A stretch of 64,000 nt of DNA, from assembly GCA_964023205.1 (NCBI GenBank), contig OZ026838.1, positions 33,569,843-33,633,842 of the forward strand, in the 5' to 3' direction. Positions 49,201 to 59,415 of the stretch are shown here, piece after piece (within the stretch, counting starts at the first letter, position 1; each line of letters starts with the position of its first letter). The notes beneath the pieces were generated by a model. That model was not told the DNA's origin and ran no database searches. It worked only from the letters and a program-made list of their open reading frames with translations. Source of the stretch: Lutraria lutraria. Its lineage: Eukaryota > Mollusca > Bivalvia > Venerida > Mactridae. Both the position numbers and the translations under genes were made by a program.

Positions 49201-51294
49201 TAACTTTACGACATATTGGTTTCCCAAAACAGCGCTGTCTGTTCGGGGAAACACAAACCAATCAATAAACTGGTATTAATCGTCATATGGTAAGATGTCA
49301 AAATGATATATGTACTAATACCATGGCCACTTTCTAGGAACGACAACGGTTGAAAGAAGAGCTTGAGAATTACAAACCACTTGGTGATTTACTGACGAGG
49401 GATGTCTCATTTCCACAAGTCAACATTCTTCTCTTTGGTGCGGTGGGTGCCGGCAAATCAAGCGTTTTCAACACAATTAACTCAGTATTTCGTGAAAAGA
49501 TTTTTAATGTGGCTAGGAGTGGTTATGGAGATCACAGTTTAACAACAAAAGTAGGTACACAAATATTCGTCGCCTAATATAATACCGATTTGTTTTACCA
49601 TCTTTGAAAAAAAATACATACAAATGTCTTTAAATCTGTTGGAACAAAGAAATGATGTCACCGTAGTTCTCTTACCTTATGCGCTGTAATCTTTTTTCAG
49701 TTTTCGAGGTATCCAATAATGTCTGGAAGCGCCACAAAACCAAAACCACTGAAGTTTCGAATCTGTGACGTTCGCGGATTGGAGACAGATCATCTGATGG
49801 TAAAGGACAACATGAGATTTGTTCTTGAAGGAAATATTCCTGATAAATTCCAGGTTTGGTTGCTTTTTATAAATCGTTTGAATGCACGACTTATTTACAT
49901 ACATATAAATCACACGCTTAGAATAGAGTAATTTAGATTAGTCTGAACGTATTTTTGTCCTCAATATTATAAATGTACCACATTAGCCTGGCGATATTTA
50001 GTAATTACACTACATGTGTATTACTGTCATTAGATCCACACTTTTTTATCAAATGACCCTTTTCGTGTAAAAGTGCTCAGATAAATTCTTTAAAATTACT
50101 ACTGACCCTTTTCGTTAAAAACTATTCCGATATTACATTCAGCTTGACCCATCTGGGAACGTCTCCTCTGATATGCCTGGTTTTAACAAACATCCTTCCC
50201 TACATGAACGAATTCATTGCGTAGTAATTATCCAAGATGCTTCTGTTGTGGACGCTGTAAACGACTCTGATGTAACAAGGAATATTAAAGAAATGCAGAC
50301 CGTTATGAACAGTCTTGGTTCGTATTCTTTTTTCTTTGTTAAGACTTTCTAAAAATTACTAGAAAATGAATCTGAAATCTTTCCATGTAACATTACATAA
50401 TTATATAAAACAGCCCTGATAATATAGACCAAACTTTTACTGTCCTGGATGCGGTCATTTTGCAAGTTATAATCTAAACTAATTATTCAGAAATTCAGAT
50501 AATTAGAATAATAATATTATTCGTAGTAGTACAAGAGGGTACAAGTTTGGTTAACACACCGACAAATTAACTATCTAGTAACTTAAAACGTCGTGTCTGA
50601 AAATATTTCCTTTAGTTTGCTTTGTAATTCTAAGTTTTTATATTAAACCTTAAACAGACGTACCACAATGTGTAATTCTGACGAAAATTGATGCTATTAG
50701 TGAAGAAACACGTGACGATGTAGATAAAGCGTTTTGCAGTACAAGAGTTAAAAGTTGTGTTGGGAAGGTATGTTCTGATCATATTTTAGCATATAATTGG
50801 TGGCTTAATCCAGAAAAAAATTGTATAACATTTACAACAGAATTATCCCAATATTCAAAACAGATAGGTCAACGAATTTGGAAATAATGTCCGCGTAGTT
50901 ATTTCAACTCAGTATGAATGATAATATCTTTTTTAATTCTGTAACAGAAATAGACTCATTGGAGAGCTGTTTATTGTTGTGTAAAAGAAATGATTATATT
51001 GACTGCGATTTTATAAAACGTATATGATATCGTTTTTTAGCTTTTATTCATACGTATATTCTTTACATTCTGTCCTATAACGTTATTTTTATTATCTAAA
51101 AGGTCTCCGAGATGCTTGGTATCCCACGGAATCAAATCTTTCCAATGAAAAACTACGAGAGTGAGACAGAAAATGACCCCTGCATGGATGAAATGGCACT
51201 TCTAACATTAAAGGGAATCCTGACCAATTGTGATGCATACCTTTGTAATCATTATGATACCATACAAGGGTCATACAGAGAAGGAGAGCGATGA
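43259..51294 (+). CDS. IFI44L-like: Interferon-induced protein 44-like GTPase, gene 2 (10 coding exons)
   Basis: Coding exons: 43259-43271, 43620-43760, 44516-44533, 46681-46788, 48948-49018, 49338-49550, 49701-49853, 50143-50317, 50658-50767, 51103-51294. Phases agree across all junctions, and the product is 397 residues. Residues 5-51 are Thr/Ser/Pro-rich (mucin-like), followed by an 18-nt microexon and a basic segment (KRQSRRSRLPQK). ETPWRKTVNW (about 104-113) is the family 'PWR..W' block. The P-loop GAVGAGKSS is at 151-159, CDVRG at 210-214, and a canonical TKID at 306-309. The C-terminus (QIFPMKNYE) matches paralogue 1 (NVFPMKNYE). Exons 6 and 9 are the same length as exons 5 and 8 of gene 1 (213 and 110 nt), showing tandem duplication. 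It lacks the hydrophobic exon of gene 1. Exons 1-4 are less certain than 5-10. A likely AATAAA lies at 51748. Confidence 0.82.
44833..44842 (+). promoter_or_regulatory. Intronic IRF/ISRE-like site in gene 2
   Basis: GAAACCGAAA within caccgaaaccgaaagtagac, in intron 3 of gene 2, sharing 14 bases with the upstream site on the opposite strand. It could be an internal enhancer or alternative promoter element, or chance. Confidence 0.35.
46319..46495. mobile_element. 'cctctccaaag' inverted-repeat MITE in intron 3 of gene 2
   Basis: It starts acaatgcaacctctccaaag and ends gctctggagaggttgtactg. The ends are near-perfect inverted repeats next to TA dinucleotides. It is the best-preserved of three copies and lies about 185 bp upstream of exon 4. 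The 88-codon ORF at 46418 starts inside it and is not a gene. Confidence 0.8.
46861..47033. mobile_element. 'cctctccaaag' MITE, diverged, in intron 4 of gene 2
   Basis: It starts acagtgcaacctctcaaaag, has an internal aaatcgtgcaatgggaaaat block and ends in a decayed gagagattgtctcgtatt. Same family as 33490 and 46319. It sits 70 bp downstream of exon 4. Confidence 0.7.
47502..47690 (+). repeat. Dispersed repeat with conserved hairpin, copy 3
   Basis: ggtcagctttccatagccgt, then cactcgttcggtg, then the perfect hairpin CGCATGAATTTTCATGCG (47535-47552). The body ends in gagtactttcagtactttga, the shared 3' block. In intron 4 of gene 2. The 62-codon ORF starting at 47548 is not a gene. Confidence 0.7.
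47815..48062 (+). mobile_element. tRNA-derived SINE, diverged, in intron 4 of gene 2
   Basis: The head has tggtctctgactcgtcacc. The body has ggtggtctgcctccactgta, aaagctagaaaagccataag and gattggtgcgaagttaaccc. The tail is A-rich (cgtaaaaccgaaaaagaaaa). Same family as the 5091 copy. Confidence 0.6.
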
Positions 51295-51331
51295 TAAATT
51301 CATAAAACAAGGAACAATTCTATGAACAATT

Positions 51332-51715
51332 TTAAAAATAAGTGTAATGTACACAAAATCATGTAACATAACTATGACATATTATAAAAATGTGTAATGT
51401 ATACAAAAACATGAAACATAACTATGAAATATTATAAAAATGTGTAATGTATACAAAAACATGAAACATAACTATGAAATATTATAAAAATGTGTAATGT
51501 ATACAAAAACATGAAACATAACTATGAAATATTATAAAAATGTGTAATGTATACAAAAACATGAAACATAACTATGAAATATTATAAAAATGTGTAATGT
51601 ATACAAAAACATGAAACATAACTATGAAATATTATAAAAATGTAATGTATACAAAAACATGAAACATAACTATGAAATATTATAAAAATGTGTAATGTAC
51701 ACAAAATCATTTAAC
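51332..51715. repeat. 50-bp minisatellite, about 7.5 copies, probably in the 3' UTR of gene 2
   Basis: The unit is atgaaacataactatgaaat / attataaaaatgtgtaatgt / atacaaaaac, 50 bp. Middle copies are virtually identical and edge copies diverged (gtacacaaaatcatgtaaca). The array starts ~38 bp after the stop codon of gene 2 and ends before the first good AATAAA (51748-51753), so a transcript ending there would carry it. Confidence 0.9.
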
Positions 51716-51747
51716 AATCACAGGCTACCAGCATGTGATAACAGAAA

Positions 51748-51753
51748 AATAAA
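51748..51753 (+). terminator. Candidate polyadenylation signal of gene 2
   Basis: AATAAA, the first canonical hexamer after the stop codon at 51294, directly downstream of the 50-bp repeat array. Confidence 0.4.
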
Positions 51754-51979
51754 GTTTAAAAAAATATTTATTTTTAACATAATATATTATAGACTAAAGG
51801 TATAGAACTCATGGACTTAGAAACCGCACCGGTCGTGTTCATCAAGGTCCTGTTGTAACAATTCTGAACCGATTCTTAAAAGTCTGGTCTTATTCAACGC
51901 AGAAATAATTTCTCTTTAACCACCGACCCATTTTATATCAACACACTGCTCTGAACTGGAGCAATAAGCCCGTCAACCA

Positions 51980-54900
51980 GTGAAATGTTTAAAAGATTTT
52001 ACAATTGAATATGAGGATGAAACATCAGTAAGCTTTAAACATTTCACTAGCTATTCATTGGATGACATTCCTGTTTCCACAATCATACAGTTCAATAAAA
52101 ATGGTAAATGGACTTTGAAAATGTGTGGCAAAGATGTCAAATTAACCAGTGTGTATGCCTCAGACTTATTTCAATTTACCTCAGAAAATGTCAGAGTTGT
52201 ATGTGAAACGGCAAACATATTAAGATTGGGTTATGGTGTTAAGGTTACAACACCTGTTATTGTTACTCGTTTTCACCAGTATCAACGAATGAAGACAACT
52301 GAAAATGATACAATACAAAGAATAGTAAGATCAAATTTAAGTAATAGGATTGTATACATGAATGCAGTCAGTAATACCTGTAAGAAATGTCAAAAAATGA
52401 CATTGAATCTCCCAAGCAAAGAACATGCTCAGCCTGTTGAGTCTGAATCTTCTAAGACACAGTCAGATAATAACAATGTAAATAATTTACCAACCAAAAA
52501 GAGAAATATTTCAAAAGATGATATGAAAATGAATATTCCGGATATAACGGATGAAATGGCAGAACTTTTTCGAAGTCAGGCAGAAAACATATCTAGGGAT
52601 TCAAGAGGCAGAAGATGGTCTCAGAAAGTTATATCTACATGTCTTCAATGGTATTGCAGAAGTCCACAGGCTTATGAAGCTTTTAGGGCCACAAAAAAGC
52701 TAATTCTACCCTGTCCATCTACATTAATTCAATATAAAAATATAGTTAAGGTGGATCGCGGGTTTCCTCTAGAAAAATGGTCATTTTTAAGACGTCAACG
52801 CATAATAAGCAAATTTTGCATGAACAACTTTTAATGTATTGGCTAACGCTGAAATGATATATTAAAATTATATTTCCATGGAAACCGCTCAAAATCGCCA
52901 CCTAGCGGAGCGATATGTTTTCCGTTGATTTTCGCGTTATTTCCTCCACTGGTCAGATAATATTGTGTATTAAGTTATGCAATTTACATAACTGCAATGC
53001 TGGATCATTTACAAATCCGAAAAGTCAGTAATGTTAAATTTTGCTGCCATTAAATATTAAAAGACGTGGAGCGAACTCTGTAGGGGAGGCAATTTACAAT
53101 GATAAAAAATGATTTTTTTTCTCTCGGTCGCGTCAGTAGTGAAAAAACGGCCCGATGAATTGTTTTTTAAAACTCAGAACAGATTCTTTGTACAATTTAG
53201 AAAAGTTTAAAACAATAAAAAGATATGGTCACCGCCTTCGTTTTCGCGCCATTGAAACTTATTTAAACTTAGAAAAAGGCTAAAAACGTCAACATTTTAA
53301 TACAAGATCGACGTGACGTTGCGACTTTTGAGTTGTTACTGACATGTTTTGGCTTAACGTCACGTCGATCTTGTATTTTTTGGCAACGTTTTTAGCTGTT
53401 TTTCGTGTTTAAATAAGTTTCAATGGCGCGAAAACGAAGTCGATGACCATATGTTTTCAAATTAAGTCTTTCAAATTGTTTTAAGAATCTCTTCTGAGTT
53501 TTAAAAAATATTCATCGGGCCGTTTTTTTCACTGTTGACGCGACTGAGAGAAAAATGTCTCATTTTTTGGCATTGTAAATTGCCTCCCCTACAGAGTTCA
53601 CTCGACGTCTTTTAACATTTAATGACAGCAAAATGTAACATTATTGACTTTTTCGGATTTGTAAATGATCCAGCATTGCAGTTATGTGAATTGCATAACT
53701 TAATATACAATAATGTCGGAGCAATACAGGAAATAATGCGAAAATCAACGAAAAATATATCACTCCGCTAGATGGCGCTTCTTAACCGGTTTCCATGGAA
53801 ATAGCATTTATATATATTATTTCTGCGTTAGCCAATACCATAAAGGTTGTTCATGCAAAATTTGTTTATTGTACGTCGACGTCTAAAAAGGAGGTATTAT
53901 AATTGATGAGATGGCAATTCAGTCAGATTTACAAATAAACAAAAATGGTGAGGCAGTAGAATTAACTGGCTTTACAGATCTTGGAGCAGAGGGGAATTAT
54001 TGTACTACCATACGCACTGGTAAAAGTGACAAGAACCTTGGTACATATGCTATGCAGTTTTTTTGTTTTTTTTTGGTCTTGCAGGCTTCCGGTTTCCCTT
54101 TGCACAATTCATTTCAAAATGAATGGAGTACAGGCACCAGAACTGTATACTTTATTCTGGGAAGCAGAAGATAAACTACAAATGTTTGGATTCAATGTTT
54201 TATTCACCAGTTTAGATGGGGCCAGTGTAATAGAAACTTTGTGAAATACAACCTTGGTGGTGAATTTAGAAAACCCTTTAAAACAAAGAATCCATATAAT
54301 TTTAAGGAAGTTGCCTTCATAATGGATGTTTCACATGTTATAAAAAAAATTAGGAACAGCCTTCTATCAAGTGGGACAGCAAAGGGTCATACTCTAACTC
54401 TTCCGTCTAATGACATTATTCATTGGCAAATGTTTACCGACTGTTTAAGGTGGGACAAAGGTAATTCATTTCAACTTCATCAAAAATTAACAAATGAACA
54501 TATTATTCTATCATGCCATTCAAAGATGCGCAACCACCTAGCTGAAGAAATGTTAAATACAGAAATGCTACAATGTATGTCCCAGTACCGGTTGGACCTC
54601 GGAGAAAAAGGTAGTGTCCTAAATGGAATAATAGAGCTGCTCAAGCAAACTTCAAAACTCATAGACATTTTTAGAGATATGAGACCAATTATCCACAGTG
54701 GTGATTCAAGGATAAAGGAGCTTCAAGAAGTAAGTCATTGGTTTGACAACTGGAAATGTAAAAATGCAGGAAACACAAAACATTGTATGTCATACCAGTG
54801 TCATGAAGACATCCAGTCATGCATCCTAGGGTTTATTGAACTTTGCAAAATGGTTTTAGCAGCAAGTAGTAGGATCTTTGTTACTCCAGGACTGGTGAAC

Positions 54901-55119
54901 TCGGACATTGTTGAGAATATATTTAACCAGCAGCGTTCAACATACAATGGAGCTAATTTTAATCCAAATGCTTTGCAGTACAGATGCTCACTTAATAGTA
55001 TTATTTTAGGGCAAAATATTGTGTCTGCTAAAGATAATGCAGGGAAAGGGAGAGATGCTGCAATGGCCTTTGATATTACAATAAAGAATTATCCAGCAAA
55101 ACGGCAGAAGTTCCAGTAA
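51980..55119 (+). pseudogene. P-element/THAP9-like transposase, split and frameshifted
   Basis: Part 1 (51980-~52783) is open from a GTG, with a stop at 51965. It includes RRWSQKVISTCLQWYCRSPQ then AYEAFRATKKL and LPCPSTL, the P-element/THAP9 region before the catalytic core. A 1.1-kb inverted repeat interrupts it. Part 2 resumes at about 53890 with IIIDEMAIQSDL (first catalytic Asp, codon 53905-53907). A T-run at 54057-54082 shifts frame, giving ...FTSLDGAS (second Asp). A second shift at about 54225-54232 leads to RNFVKYNLGGEF and a 292-codon ORF to 55119. That ORF contains NSDIVENIFNQQRSTYNG, corresponding to the C-terminal acidic region. No THAP zinc finger is visible upstream. The family excises and inserts DNA by a DDE mechanism, but this copy cannot be active. 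Some 20-30 residues before DEM appear to be missing. Confidence 0.75.
52784..53889. mobile_element. 1.1-kb foldback element: 535-bp inverted arms, 35-bp spacer
   Basis: The left arm 52784-53320 is mirrored by the right arm 53356-53889. Examples are gcaaattttgcatgaacaac at 52810 against its complement near 53848-53867, ccatggaaaccg against cggtttccatgg, and tacaagatcgacgtgacgtt against aacgtcacgtcgatcttgta flanking the centre. Mismatches are scattered and few. No ORF of note lies inside. It interrupts the P-like transposase between the STLIQYKN region and the DEM motif. Classification (foldback, or a MITE with very long ends) is open. Confidence 0.88.
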
Positions 55120-55511
55120 ATAGTCAATAATTTTTGAAATTGTTATGAAACCTAGAGATACAACTTAAACAATATATTACATGTTTATAAATTGATGGCG
55201 CCATCAGATATTTTAATTGTATACCTGTTTTCAATTGAATTTTTAATTTGTTACTTTGCAGTACGAAAATAACTTTCATTTTATAGACCATACTTGAGAA
55301 GTATGTTTGCCATAACTACCTATATTTGGCTGTTGATTTTGGGAAGAGTTATCGCTAAAATGAAGTCAAATAGCTGGTGTAAGATAGGATTTTTGGGATA
55401 ACTGCATAATTTAAATGAAAATTTCAATTGGGAAGGGGTGTGATAGGCGTCTATTATAGAAGGTGAAACCCCTGTATCAAGTACATGCTCATTTATGTTT
55501 GTATACCTTTT

Positions 55512-56960
55512 CTAGCCATTACAACAAGTTCTGTCTTGAGCTGTATCTAAACTGTCTCCTCCGGCTGAGAACTTGAGAATTTTCTCTGGCTGTTTCATGC
55601 AGGCTCTTCTTGATAAGTTGACAACTCGTAAACCAGCCAAAGAGCGAACCCTTCCAATTGCTACGCCGAGCTGACCTGCTTTAAATATTTCTCTACAATC
55701 AACTTGAATGCTGTAAACAAATATTTTTGTTTCAATAAACAGTTTCATTACCACATTATACATTGAGACAGTCACTGTCATAATAAAATCTTTGATCAGT
55801 ACAATGGACTGTATCTACAATCTTATTTAATTAACTTCATTATATTATATATAACGTGGTCTTGAAAAGATTGTGTAAAATATTTTACTTCTTTGAAAGT
55901 GATAATGAAATTACTGCATACAAGCACATCAAATTTTCAAACCTGTCTAGAGTCATTCCTTGGCTTTTATGAATAGTAATAGCAAATGCTGGCTTAAGTG
56001 GAATCTGCTCTCTTAATGCAACCACAATTTTCCTTCTATGTTCAAATACTGAAACAACTGAAACAAACTGAATGACTATATGTCTTAATTCGTAGTTTAT
56101 TATGCATAATCAAAGATCACAGATGTCAAAAATAAACTATATTGTTTATGGAAGATTGGTTAATACTTTATACTTATGTGGAAATAGTTTTCTTCCCTAT
56201 AAACACATTCTATTTTGATTCAGAATTAATTATTCATGCATATCATCTGAGTTGATAACCTTTAATATGCTTTTACCATTTGCACATATATTTTGTTATG
56301 ATTATGTATTAATGTATTATACATTTATTCAAACTGATGCCACTTAAGATTATATTATAAATGAAAAAAACTGAATAAGAATTAAGCTTTAAACATGTTA
56401 TTACCTTCAAACCTGACTTTCTCAATATATACTTTCTCTTTCATGCTCGGAAATTCTACGATAATTTTCCCATCTTCAAGAATGTCGTATACATTGCCCA
56501 GAAGTCCATTAACAAGCTGGTCAGTCAAATTTTTAATTAAGATCACAGGAATTCCAATTTTGAGCCATAATTTCCTAGAGGCGATAACCTCATTCAAATA
56601 TTTCTTTTCACCCGTGTCTGTGGATATGAATTCACTTAGAGTCCCAACAAAATTAAGAATCTGGTCCCTGTAATAATCGTCAACAAGATCATTAGTAGCA
56701 AATAGTCTTATGGGTACACTTTCATCCATACCAAGGTCAAATGGCCTTGAAAGGCCCTTCAGTAGGCTGAATGTGTCATCTGTCAAAATACCTTGTGACA
56801 CCTGTTTCACAGCTTTGACAAGCTGCAAATCTGCTTGTCTATACCAGAGACGTATAATACAAGAGATAGGCAACTCGTTCTTTGAGATAAGGAAATACCG
56901 GGAAATCTCGTATGCGCCGCGGGATTTCTCACGCGAGCAACAACCTCCGTCGTCCGCCAT
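55512..56960 (-). pseudogene. PIF1-like helicase, 5'-truncated, three exons
   Basis: Minus-strand exons: 56840 or 56960 down to 56405, 56048-55943, 55710-55512, with GT..AG introns and matching phases. Exon a encodes helicase domain 2 sequence (RQADLQLVKAV, then IGIPVILIKNLTDQLVNGLL, the PIF1-family 'LVNG' block). Exon b holds AFAITIHKSQGMTLD, the conserved late helicase motif. Exon c holds FKAGQLGVAIGRVRSLAGLR, the C-terminal motif. Walker A/B motifs and the whole first RecA domain are absent, so it cannot be an active helicase as shown. The first ~40 codons (MADDGG... to RLW) lie in the CAGAGAC inverted-repeat element (56845-56995). It faces the P-like transposase, with 393 bp between their stop codons. 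A relic of a mobile element is likelier than host PIF1. Confidence 0.75.
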
Positions 56961-56995
56961 TATATATCATTGAGATACGGTTGCTTACGTCTCTG
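56845..56995. mobile_element. CAGAGACGTA inverted-repeat element (151 bp)
   Basis: CAGAGACGTA at the left is inverted as TACGTCTCTG at 56986-56995. The interior (gagataggcaactcgttctt, ccgggaaatctcgtatgcgc, gccgcgggatttctc) is GC-richer than its surroundings. Flanking 7-mers (tctatac, tttatca) are not a clean duplication. Same termini as the palindromes at 30271 and 42416. It supplies the ATG and first codons of the PIF1-like ORF. Confidence 0.6.
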
Positions 56996-57180
56996 TTTAT
57001 CAACTTCACTTCACAAATATCGAACACCGAATGCATAAAATTTAGAAAATTATTATTAGATCATTTCGTGTGTGTGTATATATATTTATATACATACTTG
57101 ACGAGTCCATTGAAATAAACAAGTAGAGTACTGTACTGAGTGGAGTTGCGTTGTAACTTGCGGTGGGTGGGGAAGGCCAG

Positions 57181-58075
57181 AACATCAAAACTGTACTCGC
57201 TAAAACTCGAGAACTAATTGGTTGATTTCAATAATTCAAATTATTTTGACTTTGTTGATACATGATGGATGGTTGGCTAAAGTTTCAATGCTCTCAGATT
57301 AGATTATATGTCTTAATTTATGTTTAAACTGATGTCACCCTTAAAGTCTGACTATTCGAGTGAAATTCTAGGCCTAGCAAATACATCAAAACTGTACTCG
57401 CTAAAACCTCAGAACTATTAGTTTGATATCTATAATTCAAGTTATTTTGACTTTGTTGATATGTGGTTGATGGTTGTCGGAAGTTTCAACACTCTTAAAT
57501 GAGGATATTTGCCTCAGTATTCAAATTTAAATGGTTGCGCTTTAAAGACTGAAAGTTTCAGTGAAATTCATAGCCGAGTCATAACATCAAAACTGTACTC
57601 ACGAAAACTTGAGAACTATTAGCTTTCTTTCTATAATTCCATTATTTTATTCTGTGATAATGTGTGATTGATGGTTGCACGAAGTTTCAACACTCTCAAA
57701 TGAGGATATTTACCTTAAAATCAAAATATAAATTGTTTACCCTTTAAAGACTGAAAGTTTCAGTTAGATTCTAGGCCGGGTCATAACAGCAAAACTGTAG
57801 TCGCTAAAACTTGAGAACCGATCGTTTGATTTCTTTAATTCCAGTATTTTAGACTGTGATAATGTCTGATTGACGGTTGCCAGCAGTTTCAACACTTAAA
57901 TGAAGATATTTGTCTCGGAATTCAAATTTAAAATGGTTACCTTTTAATGACTGAAAGTGAAATTCAATGTCAAATAACATCATCTGTCTAGAAACCTGTA
58001 GCTGCTAAAATTTGAGAACTGTTAGGCTAGTGTTAGCTTGATTTCCCTAATTCCAGTATTTTAGACTGCGATGGT
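57181..58075. repeat. ~200-bp satellite, five diverged copies
   Basis: Each unit opens acatcaaaactgtactcgct then aaaac-tgagaactatta. It continues with ttattttgactttgttgata, ttgatggttg-c-gaagtttc, caacactctcaaatgaggat and actgaaagtttcagtgaaat. Copies start near 57183, 57383, 57584, 57786 and 57977 (last partial). No coding capacity. Confidence 0.85.
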
Positions 58076-59415
58076 CATGATTTTTTTCAGACAGTGAAAC
58101 TTTGCGAAAATGAAAAAACATGTCTGACAAGCTCGAAACTTCCGTCAGGGAAAGGAAACTGTCGTAAAAAAGAACACACACGCACACAAAAAAAAACAGT
58201 ATAGAAATATATCAATATGTTTTATCTGTTTTAATGTATATTCTTTGAAATATTAAATTTTAGCCCTTGAAACTATTAAAATTTAGTGTTTATTTTATAC
58301 AAGAAAAGTTAAATAAATATATGTTTTTTTAATTGACGCCTGTAGTTTTTCATGTAAACTTCGTGATTTATTGGGTATTTCTTTTTCACAAACACATTGT
58401 TTTATCAAATACTAGTAATTGATTTTTCATTCTTGAATCTTATCTGATTGTACACATTAGTCTTGAAGTGTCACACATGTCAGCTGTAATAAACAATGGA
58501 TGACCATAAAACTTTTGGTAACACATGTTTCAGATAATATCTAAGGACTGTTCCGGAACCCATTGCCAGCTTTCAAGGCCTAATTTGCAAAGTGGCCTCC
58601 CTCGATTTTCGGTCGAAGGGAAGCTTGGGATCAACTAAGCTAAACATGTTTTATAATAAAATAACCATTAATGTACGTTTTATTTTATTTATTCTGCTAC
58701 TAATAATTTTCTTTGCAAAGGTGAAAATTTAGTTAATTCTAATTTTGTCAATATGTAGATAACTAGATTGTAAAATCTCTTCTGTTTTATTTATTCTGAT
58801 TTTTATCGAAAACTGTTACTTTAAACCGCGGCGTAATGTTTAGGAAAGTAGGCTATTTCATTGAATGATTTTTCATTTCTTTCGGGGACGGGGGGCTTGT
58901 GTTAAATAACTAGTTTATATTTCATCGGGTATAAATTTAGACATATATAACATTCCTTTTTGATCAATAAACTGTAAAAAGTCTCTGATTCAACAACTAA
59001 GTCTAACAACTATTTTATTGGCTTTTTTAACTTAGTAATACAGAGCAATAGATGGAATGATAGTAAATATAAGAAATACATTTGCTCTAAAAATGCCTTT
59101 CTTTAGCCACCAACATCTCGTAAAAATGCTCTCAGATGTTTTTTCTTATTTGTTTGCAATATCATTAAAAAAACACAACTGTGCTACATTTCTATATGCA
59201 CTTACTGATTAAAAAAAAGACAATTTCGGAATGTTTTGTTGCAAATAAAAGTCAGTTTCACTGATAAGACATTGAACAGCTACTATATAAGTGACCCCCC
59301 CCCCCCAAATCCACATGAGGTCTAATCTCTTAATTGTTTTATTGCCCCTAATGGGATTAATCCTGTCTTTTCACGGTCTTCTAAGTGTCTGTAGACTTGA
59401 CACCTAGTCATATAA
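58076..59415. other. Intergenic AT-rich DNA, nothing recognised
   Basis: No ORF above chance length, no RNA gene, no clear repeat. A C-run lies at 59295-59306. Confidence 0.45.

Noticed and set aside
51332..51715. Regular 50-bp array as a CRISPR-like structure
   Set aside because: Units are identical throughout with no unique spacers, the host DNA is eukaryotic, and there are no cas genes. It is a minisatellite.
54480..54668. Minus-strand 62-codon ORF inside the P-like transposase
   Set aside because: It is an antisense shadow of the clearly homologous plus-strand frame.
56395..57118. Plus-strand ORFs of 68-92 codons opposite the helicase
   Set aside because: They are antisense shadows of the PIF1-like exon and of the inverted-repeat element. 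No homology recognised.
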